The notes beneath the pieces are model-generated. The model did not search any database and was not told the origin of the DNA. It saw only the letters and a list, made by a program, of their open reading frames with translations. DNA of 64,000 nt from JAJPKK01 sp963844635 (lineage in GTDB: Bacteria; Pseudomonadota; Alphaproteobacteria; Rhizobiales; Xanthobacteraceae): the NCBI GenBank assembly GCA_963844635.1, contig CAWJPD010000002.1, positions 620,001 through 684,000 on the forward strand. Reading direction: 5' to 3'. Shown one piece after another: positions 1 to 8,278 of the stretch. Numbering within the stretch: position 1 is the first letter of the stretch; each line of letters begins with the position of its first letter. Both the position numbers and the translations under genes were made by a program.

Positions 1-2
1 GG

Positions 3-1376
3 CTGCTCGGCCCGGAACAGGGCCGGCGCAAGATCTATGCGAGGCTCGGCCTCGAAGCTGCCGACGCACTCGACGAATTCCTTGAGCTTGCGCTCGCCTA
101 TGAGCGCAGCCACACGGCTTCGCTGCAAGGATTTCTCGCGTTCCTGCGGGCGGCGCCGACGATCGTCAAGCGCGATATGGAGATCGCCCGCGACGAGGTG
201 CGGGTGATGACCGTACACGGTGCGAAGGGTCTGGAGGCGCCGGTCGTCGTTCTGGCCGACACCACTACGCCACCGCAGGGTTCGCATCCCCCGCGCCTTA
301 TCGACGTGGCTCCGGCCCGCGCTGTTGCCGGCGCACCCGGCATGCTGGTCTGGGCCGGCCGCAAAGAGGATGATGTGCCAGCGCTTGCCGCGGCCCGCGC
401 CGCAGCGCTCGCGGAGAACACCAACGAGTACCGGCGGCTCCTCTATGTCGCGATGACGCGCGCTGCGGAGCGGCTGATCGTGTGCGGACACGAAGGCAAG
501 ATCAAACGCAGGTCCGGCTGCTGGTACGATCTCGTTCTCGACGGGCTGAAGGACAAGCCGGAGTTTACGCAGGAAGGCGAAGGCGAAGCGGCGCGCTGGC
601 GCTACCGCAAGTCGCTGCCGCGCATCGAAACGGCGCCACTTGCGCGGACGCCCTTGCCGATTGCCGAACCGGAACCGGCATGGCTGAGGTCGTTGGCCGT
701 GCCGCAACTCCGGCCAAGGGCGCTTACCCCTTCGGGGGGCCACGGCAGCGAAGCGGCAATCCCGAACGCCCCGCCTCGCGCACGCACCCGCTCCATTGCG
801 GTGTCCGCTACCCGCGAGGATATGGCACGCGCACTGGCGCGCGGCACGATCATTCACCGCTTGCTGCAGTCGCTGCCGGACATCGACCCTGCGCGGCGCG
901 CGGCGGCAGCACGGCTCTATCTGGCGCAGGCGGGTGCCGGTTTCCTGCCGCAAGAGCAGGACCACTTCGTTGCCGAGGCGCTTGCGGTGTTTGACACCCC
1001 GGCGTTTGCGCCCTTGTTTGGCCCGGGCAGCCGCGCGGAAGTGCCGATCATCGGCAGGCTTCGTCGTCCTTGTGCGCCTGGTCTCCCGGCCGAGCCTGAT
1101 ATGATCGTTTCTGGCCAGATCGATCGGTTGATCGTAACACCGGACGCAGTGCTGATTGCCGATTTCAAGACCGAGCGCGCCCCGCCGAGGCGCCTCGAAG
1201 ACGTGCCGCCCGGCTATCTGCAACAGCTTTCGCTCTATCGCGCGGTTCTTGCCCGCATCCATCCCGACCGGCCGATTCGTGCGGCACTGGTGTGGACCGA
1301 ATTGCCGTTACTGATGGAGATTCCAGCCCCGGTTCTCGATCACAAGCTTAGGAGCCTGATTGACGCGCAGGAATGA
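3..1376 (+). CDS. addA: AddA double-strand-break repair helicase-nuclease, C-terminal part
   Basis: This is the C-terminal 457 residues of the AddA subunit of the AddAB helicase-nuclease, which resects double-strand DNA ends for RecA-dependent repair. The reading frame is open to the left edge, so the gene is cut by the window. The motif RVMTVHGAKGLEAPVVVLAD near base 205 matches UvrD-type helicase motif V, and RRLLYVAMTRAAERLI near base 435 matches motif VI. The C-terminal third carries the RecB-like nuclease core, with GQIDRLIV followed by LIADFKTERAP (PD-(D/E)XK type). The next gene on the same strand is trxA, an arrangement common in Bradyrhizobium relatives. The frame shows no damage. 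Confidence 0.95.
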   Translation: MLGPEQGRRKIYARLGLEAADALDEFLELALAYERSHTASLQGFLAFLRAAPTIVKRDMEIARDEVRVMTVHGAKGLEAPVVVLADTTTPPQGSHPPRLIDVAPARAVAGAPGMLVWAGRKEDDVPALAAARAAALAENTNEYRRLLYVAMTRAAERLIVCGHEGKIKRRSGCWYDLVLDGLKDKPEFTQEGEGEAARWRYRKSLPRIETAPLARTPLPIAEPEPAWLRSLAVPQLRPRALTPSGGHGSEAAIPNAPPRARTRSIAVSATREDMARALARGTIIHRLLQSLPDIDPARRAAAARLYLAQAGAGFLPQEQDHFVAEALAVFDTPAFAPLFGPGSRAEVPIIGRLRRPCAPGLPAEPDMIVSGQIDRLIVTPDAVLIADFKTERAPPRRLEDVPPGYLQQLSLYRAVLARIHPDRPIRAALVWTELPLLMEIPAPVLDHKLRSLIDAQE

Positions 1377-1601
1377 CAAGCGGCTGTCAGGCGCTGCGCC
1401 GTTACGAATCATGAACGTGTGAGGTGAAGACTCACGCGGAGGCCGTGCGCCGACCGATTCGAGGCGGCAGACCTTCAGTTGCTGCGGGATCTGTCTGGCG
1501 CGATGGGCGACGCTTGACGGCCTCATGTCGCATTCCTACGTTCGTCTCCATCAGCCCGGGGGCGCCGGACGCGCCCGTTTCGTGACCAGGACAGGTGTCC
1601 C

Positions 1602-1940
1602 ATGGGGGTTTCGAAAGTTTCCGATGCGGACTTCGATCAGCAAGTGCTCAAATCTGCACAGCCGGTGGTGGTCGATTTCTGGGCCGAGTGGTGCGGCCCC
1701 TGCCGTATGATTGCACCGGCGCTCGAAGAAATCGCCTCGGGGGCACTTGCCGGCAAGGTCAAGATCGTCAAGCTAAATGTTGACGAGAACCCCAACACGG
1801 CCACGAAGTATGGCGTCATGTCGATCCCGACGCTGATGATGTTCAGGAATGGCGAATTGACATCGCGCCAGGTCGGCGCCGCTCCGAAAGCAAAGCTTGA
1901 GCAGTGGATCTCGGAAAATGCGCAGGTCGCGGCTTCCTGA
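1602..1940 (+). CDS. trxA: Thioredoxin
   Basis: This is a 112-residue cytoplasmic thioredoxin that reduces protein disulfides and is itself reduced by thioredoxin reductase. The active site DFWAEWCGPCRM lies around residues 27-38, the cis-proline segment MSIPTLMMF follows around residue 75, and the length is normal for the family. The ATG at 1602 fits the usual thioredoxin N-terminus; a longer upstream frame exists but would add no conserved residues. It follows addA by about 225 bp on the same strand. That gap holds no gene I can support. Confidence 0.96.
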   Translation: MGVSKVSDADFDQQVLKSAQPVVVDFWAEWCGPCRMIAPALEEIASGALAGKVKIVKLNVDENPNTATKYGVMSIPTLMMFRNGELTSRQVGAAPKAKLEQWISENAQVAAS

Positions 1941-1984
1941 GCAGAATAGGCGCCATCGTCGGTTGGCACGGCCGGCTTAGGGTA

Positions 1985-2073
1985 CCCGCCAAAATAACTG
2001 AATCCGTTGCAGGGCCCTTCTCCGCACCAGGCTGCTGATTTCTGCCGAGACTCGGAGCCGTTATTTTGGCGGG
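1985..2073. repeat. About 90-bp MITE-like element with 14-bp inverted ends (copy A)
   Basis: The ends CCCGCCAAAATAAC (1985-1998) and GTTATTTTGGCGGG (2060-2073) are exact reverse complements. The interior, from AATAACTGAATC through CCGCACCAG and GCTGATT, is clearly related to a second intergenic element at 35833-35917. Two diverged copies of a short element with complementary termini and no coding capacity suggest a miniature inverted-repeat element or a palindromic repeat family. No target-site duplication was confirmed. Confidence 0.7.
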
Positions 2074-2153
2074 AGCCCTTATGCCGGCCGTTGCCGTCTC
2101 ACGCGTCGACACCAGTTCTTATGTCGCGTGAAGGCGTCGAGTGGAGGCCATGC

Positions 2154-2828
2154 ATGTTCATCGTGATCTTCGAGGTCCAACCGCGGAAAGAGCGCTGGGA
2201 CGATTATCTCGACATCGCAAAGCAGTTGAAGCCGAAGCTTGAGGCCATCGACGGCTTCATCGACAATGAGCGCTTCGCAAGCCGTCGGACCGAGGGCCGC
2301 CTGCTGTCGCTATCGACATGGCGCGACGAGAAGTCCGTGATCCGGTGGCGAACCCAGGGGGAGCATCATTGCGCGCAGCAGAGAGGACGTTCCGAGGTTT
2401 TTGCCGATTACCGCCTGCGCGTCGGCGAGGTAACTGACGACAACAATGCAAACGTCGTTTTGCGTCAACAGCGCTTCGACGAGACCGCAAATTCGGCGGC
2501 GAAGGCGGTGTCGATCACGGAACTGGCGCAGCAGGATGACGGCCCCTCTATTTCGATCGACGAACGCATAAAAATGCTTGGCTTCGATCCGACCGCTCGC
2601 GGTCTCGTCGAGCACGAGGTATTCGAAAGCATCTATAATCCAGGGAAGTTTGTGCTGCTGACGTTTTGGCGGGACGCCGAGGCGAGCCAAGGTTGGATTC
2701 CGAAACCGCACGCCGGCGCGCTGCGCCATCGGCGGGTCCGGGTCATCCGCGCTTACGGGATGACGGATCGGATGGAAGCACCGCAATTCTTTCCCGACAC
2801 GCGCAGCCGCAACCTCGCTGCCGAGTGA
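2154..2828 (+). CDS. Tandem antibiotic-biosynthesis-monooxygenase (ABM) fold protein
   Basis: This 224-residue soluble protein begins MFIVIFEVQPRKERWDDYL, typical of ABM-fold (dimeric alpha-beta barrel) proteins. The first half contains IDGFIDNERFASRR and LLSLSTWRDEKSVIRWR. The second half repeats the pattern with GLVEHEVFESIYNPGKFVLL and TFWRDAEA, so it looks like two ABM domains in one chain. The start at 2154 is chosen because GGAGG lies at 2143-2147; the longer frame from 2007 would translate the inverted-repeat element. ABM proteins are monooxygenases or stress proteins, but no substrate can be read from the sequence. Confidence 0.75.
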   Translation: MFIVIFEVQPRKERWDDYLDIAKQLKPKLEAIDGFIDNERFASRRTEGRLLSLSTWRDEKSVIRWRTQGEHHCAQQRGRSEVFADYRLRVGEVTDDNNANVVLRQQRFDETANSAAKAVSITELAQQDDGPSISIDERIKMLGFDPTARGLVEHEVFESIYNPGKFVLLTFWRDAEASQGWIPKPHAGALRHRRVRVIRAYGMTDRMEAPQFFPDTRSRNLAAE

Positions 2829-2867
2829 CGGTCACGGCCGGTCCGACGGCTTGAACCCTGGCCGTTG

Positions 2868-4074
2868 TCATGCTGCCCATTTCGCAATGCCGCTCGTTTC
2901 GCGTTCCACGAGCTTGCGATAGGGGCCATCCTCGCGAAGGAGGCGCTGATGCGGGCCGTCCTGCGCGACGCGGCCGGTAGAAAGCACGATGATGCGCTGG
3001 AACTCACGCACCGTCGAAAGGCGATGGGCGATGGCGATGACGGTGCGGCCGATCATCAGGCGGCGCAAGGCTTCGTGGATCGCATCCTCCGACTCGCCGT
3101 CGAGCGCCGAGGTCGCCTCGTCGAGCAACAGGATAGGTGCATCCTTAAGAAAGGCGCGCGCGATCGCGATACGCTGACGCTGGCCGCCGCAGGACGGACA
3201 TTCCAAGCGTGCAGGCCAGAACGACATCCCCGGTCGTGACAGCGCCGTGCTGCCACAGCACGATCGCCCACGCCAACAAGCCGATGGTCAAGCCCACAGT
3301 TACGGCTGCGTGCAGCGCGCGCAATCGCTCGAGGTAGAGCAGACTGCGTCTGCGCGCTGACATCTCCCGTTCAATGGTGGCATCGTAGCGGCGATGCTCG
3401 TTCACGAAGCCGCAGAATGCCCGGACCAGCGGCATGTTGCTGATGACGTCGACCGTCTCGCCATCGACGGCCGCGGCCTTGTCGGCAAAATCGTGATGCA
3501 GCGGGCGCCCCGTCGCGGCGAGATAAAACATCACGGCGACCATGAGGCCCGCCAACGCGGCGAGCGCCGCTGCCATTGGCCCGCTGATCGTCATTACAAA
3601 CGCGATCGCCGTCACGGTCGCGGCACAAGGCGGCAGCACGTTCCAGATCAGCATGTTTTCCATCGTGAACACGGCGGTGGAAGTTGCGCTGATCCGGCTC
3701 GCGAGCGTGCCGGGCATATGTTCGGAAAAGTAGCTCGGCGCGTGCCCCGTCAGATAGCGAAACAGGTCGCGCCGGAGGTCGCCGGTAACCCCGACAAATG
3801 ACATGTTGCCGACCCATCCGGCGACACGCCAGAACAGGCTGTCTGCCGCGATCAGCGCGACGACAACCAGGAATGGGGACCAGATCCGGTCCGAGCCGAT
3901 TTCGCGACTCGCCAGAGTGTCGACCAGGAATTTGACGCCGTATTGAGTGCTGACTGAGGAGATCACCGCGGCCAGCACCGCCGCGAGAACGATGGTGTGG
4001 GTCACGCCACGACGACGGATGAACCGAAACACAAAGGCGAAGGGGCGGTCATGGTAGCTGCTGAGATCGTCCAT
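2868..4074 (-). pseudogene. ABC exporter (membrane-ATPase half-transporter) with internal deletion
   Basis: The N-terminal part, starting MDDLSSYHDRPFAF at 4074, encodes a full six-helix ABC exporter membrane domain (for example FLVVVALIAADSLFWRVAGW and MPGTLASRISATSTAVF). It ends at VVLACTLGMSV near base 3225. Immediately after this, in a different frame, comes the signature and Walker B region SGGQRQRIAIARAF, ILLLDEATSALD and the H-loop IAIAHRLSTV. The linker and the whole first half of the ATPase, including Walker A and the Q-loop, are absent, which in this family is roughly 200 residues. Unlike the one-base shifts elsewhere in this window, this is a real internal deletion with a frame change, so the product cannot be an active ATPase. 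GGAAG precedes the chosen ATG. Confidence 0.85.
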
Positions 4075-4320
4075 CGCGCTTCCACCGGCGCAGCAGGTCG
4101 GCACGCCAACGCTTTTGGGTGATTGCGTATGCATGAGAGACTTGCGGGTCCCGCGTTCGCCGTCACCGCGATGCGACAAAAAGCCAACTCGCAAACGTTC
4201 AATTGGTTCCCGGCGCGGCAAAAAATTTGTTCGTTGAACCCTGTCTGGCTTCGGCGTTGATAGTGCAGTGCGCGTTGACAGGTGCGTTGCACAGAAAACG
4301 GTCAGCCGGAGCGAGACGAG

Positions 4321-5409
4321 ATGCACATTGCCCAGATCGCGCCCTTGTTCGAAGCAGTACCCCCGAAACTCTACGGGGGAACCGAACGAGTTGTCCATTG
4401 GCTGACGGAGGAACTCGTCGGGCTCGGCCATCAGGTCACGCTATTTGCCAGCGGCGACTCGCGGACCTCGGCCAATCTCGATGCAGCATGGCCGCGCGCG
4501 CTGCGACTCGACGGCGCGGTACGCGATGCCAATGCTCTGCATCTGACGATGCTCGAGCATGTGCGGCGTCGTGCCCACGAGTTTGACATCCTTCACTTTC
4601 ATCTCGACTACTACCCATTCTCGCTGTTCGCGCGGCAGCCCACGCCCTTCGTTACTACCTTGCACGGTCGGCTCGACCTTCCCGAGCTGCAGCCGGTATT
4701 CACGACATTCTGCGAAGTGCCGGTGATCTCCATTTCCGACGCTCAACGTCGGCCTTTACCGCAGGCCGGCTGGGTACGAACGATCCATCATGGCCTACCG
4801 CACGACTTGCTTGTCCCGCGGCCGGTGAAGCCGAAATATCTCGCCTGCCTAGGCCGTGTGTCTCGGGAAAAGGGGATCCATACCGCGATCCGCGTTGCCC
4901 AGCATTGCGGCATTCCATTGAAAATCGCGGCAAAGGTGGATGTGAACGATCGTGACTATTTCGAGAGCGAAGTGCGGCCACTGATCGACGGTCAGCTGGT
5001 CGAATTCGTCGGCGAGATCACTGATTGCGAGAAATCCGAATTTCTCAGCGGCGCCGTCGCGCTGCTGCTTCCGATCGACTGGCCTGAGCCGTTTGGGCTG
5101 GTGATGATCGAGGCGATGGCATGTGGCACCCCGGTGATCGCATTCAATCGCGGTTCGGTGCCTGAAGTCGTGGATGATGGGGTGACCGGTTTTGTTGTTG
5201 AGGACGAGAATGGCGCGATGGGCGCGATCGACCGCCTCCCGCAATTGTCGCGGCAAAAAGTCCGTGAGGCGTTCGAGCAACGTTTTACGGCACGCCGCAT
5301 GGCGGAGGAATATCTCGGCGTATATCGGCAGTTGATGGGCGAGACCGTGCCACACCTGAAACTCGTCGTCGATGCCGGCGCAGGTTTGACGCCGGCGCAT
5401 CAGGATTGA
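4321..5409 (+). CDS. Glycosyltransferase family 4 protein
   Basis: This 362-residue GT-B glycosyltransferase is retaining and nucleotide-sugar dependent, of the GT4 type. The N-terminal Rossmann domain shows MHIAQIAPLFEAVPPKLYGG then TERVVHWLTEEL, the acceptor-side GGxE-like loop. The C-terminal domain shows LACLGRVSREKGIHTAI and the nucleotide-binding segment EPFGLVMIEAMACGTPVIAF with the conserved E-x7-E spacing. Start 4321 is preferred over 4282 because the protein then begins at the conserved first beta strand. It is divergent from the ABC remnant and upstream of msrA, and the acceptor cannot be inferred. This short type is often seen as a stand-alone gene. Confidence 0.88.
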   Translation: MHIAQIAPLFEAVPPKLYGGTERVVHWLTEELVGLGHQVTLFASGDSRTSANLDAAWPRALRLDGAVRDANALHLTMLEHVRRRAHEFDILHFHLDYYPFSLFARQPTPFVTTLHGRLDLPELQPVFTTFCEVPVISISDAQRRPLPQAGWVRTIHHGLPHDLLVPRPVKPKYLACLGRVSREKGIHTAIRVAQHCGIPLKIAAKVDVNDRDYFESEVRPLIDGQLVEFVGEITDCEKSEFLSGAVALLLPIDWPEPFGLVMIEAMACGTPVIAFNRGSVPEVVDDGVTGFVVEDENGAMGAIDRLPQLSRQKVREAFEQRFTARRMAEEYLGVYRQLMGETVPHLKLVVDAGAGLTPAHQD

Positions 5410-5576
5410 ATCCGAGCGGCGTGACGGCCGCGTGCCGAGGCGTCGTATCGACTCGCTTTTGAGGCAGCGGGATTCATTCGGCCAGGTATTGCGCTAGGCC
5501 CCGGTCGCGTCGGCGTGAGGATGCGAAGGCACTCGCTGCACCCTATATTTGTCGGACCGGGTGCAAGGAGGTCCAC

Positions 5577-6212
5577 ATGTTCATGCCGAGAAAGAAGCTC
5601 GAAATGCCAAATCCCGCGACCGCCTTGCCGGGGCGCGACCGGGCGATCCCATCTGCATCGCATCATTTCGTCAATGCGCGGCCCCTGAAAGCACCGTATC
5701 CCGAAGGCCTCGAAACCGCGATCTTCGGTCTAGGGTGCTTCTGGGGCGCCGAACGCAAATTCTGGCAACTCGGCGATGGCATTTACGTCACCGCCGTAGG
5801 CTATGCCGGCGGACTGACGCCGAACCCGACCTACGAGGAAGTGTGCAGCGGCCTCACCGGTCACAACGAAGTCGTCCTAGTCGTCTATGATCCGAAGAAA
5901 GTTCCCTACGAGAAGCTGCTGACGGCGTTTTGGGAAAGTCATGATCCGACGCAGGGCATGCGTCAGGGCAATGATATCGGCACGCAATATCGCTCCGCCA
6001 TCTATTACACCTCCGCGGCCCAGCGCGAGGCGGCCGAGGCGTCTCAAACCCGCTACGCCAAGGCACTTGCCGCCAAGGGATTTCCGCCGATCACGACGGA
6101 AATCTTGCCGGCGCCCGAGTTCTATTTCGCTGAGGATTATCATCAGCAGTACCTTGCCAAAAACCCGGCAGGCTATTGCGGCCTTGGCGGTACCGGCGTC
6201 GCCTGCGCGTAA
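5577..6212 (+). CDS. msrA: Peptide-methionine (S)-S-oxide reductase
   Basis: MsrA repairs methionine S-sulfoxide in proteins. The catalytic motif GLGCFWGAERKFW begins near residue 52, followed by TAVGYAGGLTPNPTYEEVCS and GHNEVVLVVYDP, all family signatures. The C-terminus NPAGYCGLGGTGVACA supplies the resolving cysteines. At 211 residues it has a normal length with a short N-terminal extension. A very strong ribosome site, AAGGAGG at 5565-5571, sits just upstream of the ATG at 5577 and decides the start. No secretion signal is seen, so it acts in the cytoplasm. The 167-bp gap before it holds no gene I recognise. Confidence 0.96.
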   Translation: MFMPRKKLEMPNPATALPGRDRAIPSASHHFVNARPLKAPYPEGLETAIFGLGCFWGAERKFWQLGDGIYVTAVGYAGGLTPNPTYEEVCSGLTGHNEVVLVVYDPKKVPYEKLLTAFWESHDPTQGMRQGNDIGTQYRSAIYYTSAAQREAAEASQTRYAKALAAKGFPPITTEILPAPEFYFAEDYHQQYLAKNPAGYCGLGGTGVACA

Positions 6213-6300
6213 ACTGCCGCATTCTCTTGGGCGAGGGGTCGGGCGAGGAGATCGACTTGCGCAGTCAAGCTTTTCGGACAAGGTCACGTGCAAAAGCAAG

Positions 6301-6449
6301 GCGAGGGAGCGGGGAGCGTTTCAACCTGAATCGCCTCCCGCTCGATTATGTTCTGCGCACCCGTCGCCGATTGCGCTCGACGACGGATGCGTGTTGATTT
6401 TGCGCATGATCATGTCCGAGAAGTCTGCAACTTTACGGGATCATGCGCC
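6301..6449 (+). repeat. Dispersed palindromic repeat, copy 1 (long form)
   Basis: The element has an AT/GC mosaic start (CGTTTCAACCTGAATCGCC), a middle module (CGATTGCGCTCGACGACGGA) and a palindromic end. The end consists of GCGCATGATC at 6402-6411 and GATCATGCGC at 6439-6448, a perfect 10-bp inverted repeat with CTGCAACTTTACGG between. The same organisation recurs at six other intergenic sites in this window. Confidence 0.88.
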
Positions 6450-6481
6450 AATTGCGAGAGGCCGGCGGCAATGGTGGTGAG

Positions 6482-6976
6482 CTACTGCTTCGGCCGAAAG
6501 TCCTGATCCGGAAAAATCAATTCCTTGGGGTCCTGAATGACCACCGGAGTTTGCAGCGCGGCCTGATGGCAGGCATTGCAGGCAGCCGTCAAATGATCAT
6601 ATGCCTCAGCAAACTTGGCTTCATCCTGGTTTTTGACGGCGTTGTCGAGCTCGAAAAGGGGGTCTCTGACGATGGTCTCGACCAGGAGCACGATCTGCTG
6701 CTCGCGCCACCGCGGCCACTGAAGCGACACGTGATCGAAGGCATCGGTCAATTGCTTCAGTTCGTACGCCGCAAACACCCAGTTCTTGTCGCGGCCGGCC
6801 AGGGCAAGTCTGACGTGACGCGGTTGCACAGTGGCGCTCATGAGGTCGGCCAGGCTCGGGCGGTAAGCCGGCGGCGCATTGTTAGATGACGGCAAGGGCG
6901 CCTGGGCGGCGAGCGTCAATGGAACAAGAGCCGCTGATGCCGACAGCGCGGCCGCAACAAACCATGAATTTCTCAT
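6482..6976 (-). CDS. Small secreted c-type cytochrome-like protein
   Basis: This 164-residue protein has an N-terminal signal peptide, MRNSWFVAAALSASAALVPL, cleaved around LAAQA. One heme-binding motif CNACH is found near residue 135 (YDHLTAACNACHQAA). The rest is mostly helical with tryptophan-rich segments (KNWVFAAYELKQL), recalling four-helix cytochrome c-prime-like proteins, although heme near the C-terminus is the only firm marker. AAAGGAG precedes the ATG at 6976. It stands alone between two dispersed repeats, so its redox partner is not evident. Function is inferred only as periplasmic electron transfer or heme sensing. Confidence 0.75.
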   Translation of the reverse strand: MRNSWFVAAALSASAALVPLTLAAQAPLPSSNNAPPAYRPSLADLMSATVQPRHVRLALAGRDKNWVFAAYELKQLTDAFDHVSLQWPRWREQQIVLLVETIVRDPLFELDNAVKNQDEAKFAEAYDHLTAACNACHQAALQTPVVIQDPKELIFPDQDFRPKQ

Positions 6977-6998
6977 AGGAAACTCCTTTCGCTTCTTG

Positions 6999-7137
6999 GC
7001 GCATGGTCCTGCGAATAGTTACAAGATTTTCGGACAAGATCATGAGCAAAATCATCCCGCATCCGTCGTCGAGCACAGTCCGCGACGGATGCGCAAATTT
7101 ACCCCCGTATCCGTCGTCGAGCGCAGTCTGCGACGAG
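6999..7137 (-). repeat. Dispersed palindromic repeat, copy 2 (inverted, with a doubled middle module)
   Basis: This copy is reversed relative to copy 1. The palindromic part spans GCGCATGGTC (6999-7008) to GATCATGAGC (7038-7047) and is diverged. The middle module (CATCCGTCGTCGAGCACAGT) then occurs twice, near 7060-7095 and 7103-7137, indicating a local duplication inside the repeat. It lies upstream of the small cytochrome gene and downstream of the BKACE gene. Confidence 0.8.
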
Positions 7138-7234
7138 GCACAAAAGACGGCTTGCCGGCGTGGATTGGCTGAGCGGTCGCCTTCGGTGACGTACCGCAGG
7201 GGCGGCCGCGATCGGAAATCGCTTCCGCACCGCA

Positions 7235-8170
7235 TCAGAACGCGACCTCATCGCCGCCCTTCAGCGACAGGATCGCGCGCGCCTCGTCGGGGGTGGCGGC
7301 GGCGAAGCCGAGCCCTTCGATGATCTGGCGCGCCTTGGTGACCTGCTGCGCGTTCGATTCCGCGAGCGTGCCCGGGCCGATCCACAGCGAATCCTCGAGG
7401 CCGACGCGGACGTTGCCGCCCATCGCCACTGCCATAGCGGCGGTCGGCATCTGATTGCGGCCGGCGCCCAGCACCGACCATTTATAGTTGTCGCGGCCGA
7501 TCAGCCGATCGGCGGTGCGACGCATGTGCATCACGTCTTCGGGATGGGCGCCGATGCCGCCGAGAATGCCGAATACCGACTGCACGAACAATGGCGGCGT
7601 GACGAGGCGGCGATCGAGGAAATGCGACAGCGTGTATAGGTGGCCGATGTCATAACACTCGAACTCGAAACGCGTGCCGTTGTTGCGGCAAGTATTTAGC
7701 ACGAATTCGATGTCTTTGAACGTGTTGCGGAAGATGAGGTCGCGGGTGCCGTCGAGGTAGGGCTCCTCCCAATCGAACTCGAACTGGCGATAGCGGCCGA
7801 GCATCGGATAGAGGCCGAAATTCATCGACCCCATGTTGAGGCTCGCCACCTCGGGCTTGAACGTTTGGGACGGCAAAACGCGCTCCTCGACGCGCATCGC
7901 CGGCGAGCCGCCGGTCGTGAGGTTGATCACGACATCGGAGGCCTGCTTGATGCGCGGCAGGAATGCCCCAAAAGCTTCCGGGCTTTGGTCCGGCCGTCCG
8001 GTCTGCGGATTGCGGGCATGGAGGTGCACGATCGCCGCGCCGGCCTGTGCCGCCCCGATCGCGGCCTCGGCGATCTGCGTCGGGGTGACCGGCAGATGCG
8101 GCGACATGGTCGGGGTATGGATCGCACCCGTGATAGCGCAGGTGATGATGACCTTGTCGGGTGCCGCCAT
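7235..8170 (-). CDS. Beta-keto acid cleavage enzyme (BKACE, DUF849 family)
   Basis: BKACE enzymes condense a beta-keto acid with acetyl-CoA and cleave it to acetoacetate plus a new CoA ester; the type member acts on 3-keto-5-aminohexanoate in lysine fermentation. The 311-residue frame shows the Zn-ligand motif IVHLHARNPQTGRP near residue 48, the glycine-rich VINLTTGGSPAM and ECYDIGHLYTLSHF, all hallmarks of the family. Start 8170 (MAAPDKVIITCAITGA) is chosen over an upstream alternative because AAGAGGAA precedes it and family members begin here. It lies near an amidohydrolase on the same strand, suggesting a shared catabolic role. The keto acid used is unknown. Confidence 0.9.
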   Translation of the reverse strand: MAAPDKVIITCAITGAIHTPTMSPHLPVTPTQIAEAAIGAAQAGAAIVHLHARNPQTGRPDQSPEAFGAFLPRIKQASDVVINLTTGGSPAMRVEERVLPSQTFKPEVASLNMGSMNFGLYPMLGRYRQFEFDWEEPYLDGTRDLIFRNTFKDIEFVLNTCRNNGTRFEFECYDIGHLYTLSHFLDRRLVTPPLFVQSVFGILGGIGAHPEDVMHMRRTADRLIGRDNYKWSVLGAGRNQMPTAAMAVAMGGNVRVGLEDSLWIGPGTLAESNAQQVTKARQIIEGLGFAAATPDEARAILSLKGGDEVAF

Positions 8171-8278
8171 GGCGTTCCTCTTGTTCAAAGGGCGCGGGTC
8201 GCTAGCAAATATCAAAAGTGTAGGATGAGTTGAGCGCAGCGAAACCCATCAACCAAAGCGCAGCGTTCATGGGAACCA

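Noticed and set aside
98..424. Open frame on the minus strand across addA
   Set aside because: It overlaps conserved AddA helicase motifs on the plus strand and has a low-complexity Ala/Arg/Ser composition typical of a shadow frame.
2007..2153. N-terminal extension of the ABM-domain protein
   Set aside because: It translates the inverted-repeat element and has no conserved sequence; the start at 2154 has a good ribosome site.
7003..7137. Possible CRISPR-like array from repeated CGTCGTCGAGC units
   Set aside because: Only two repeats occur, and they are modules of a dispersed repeat rather than repeats with unique spacers.
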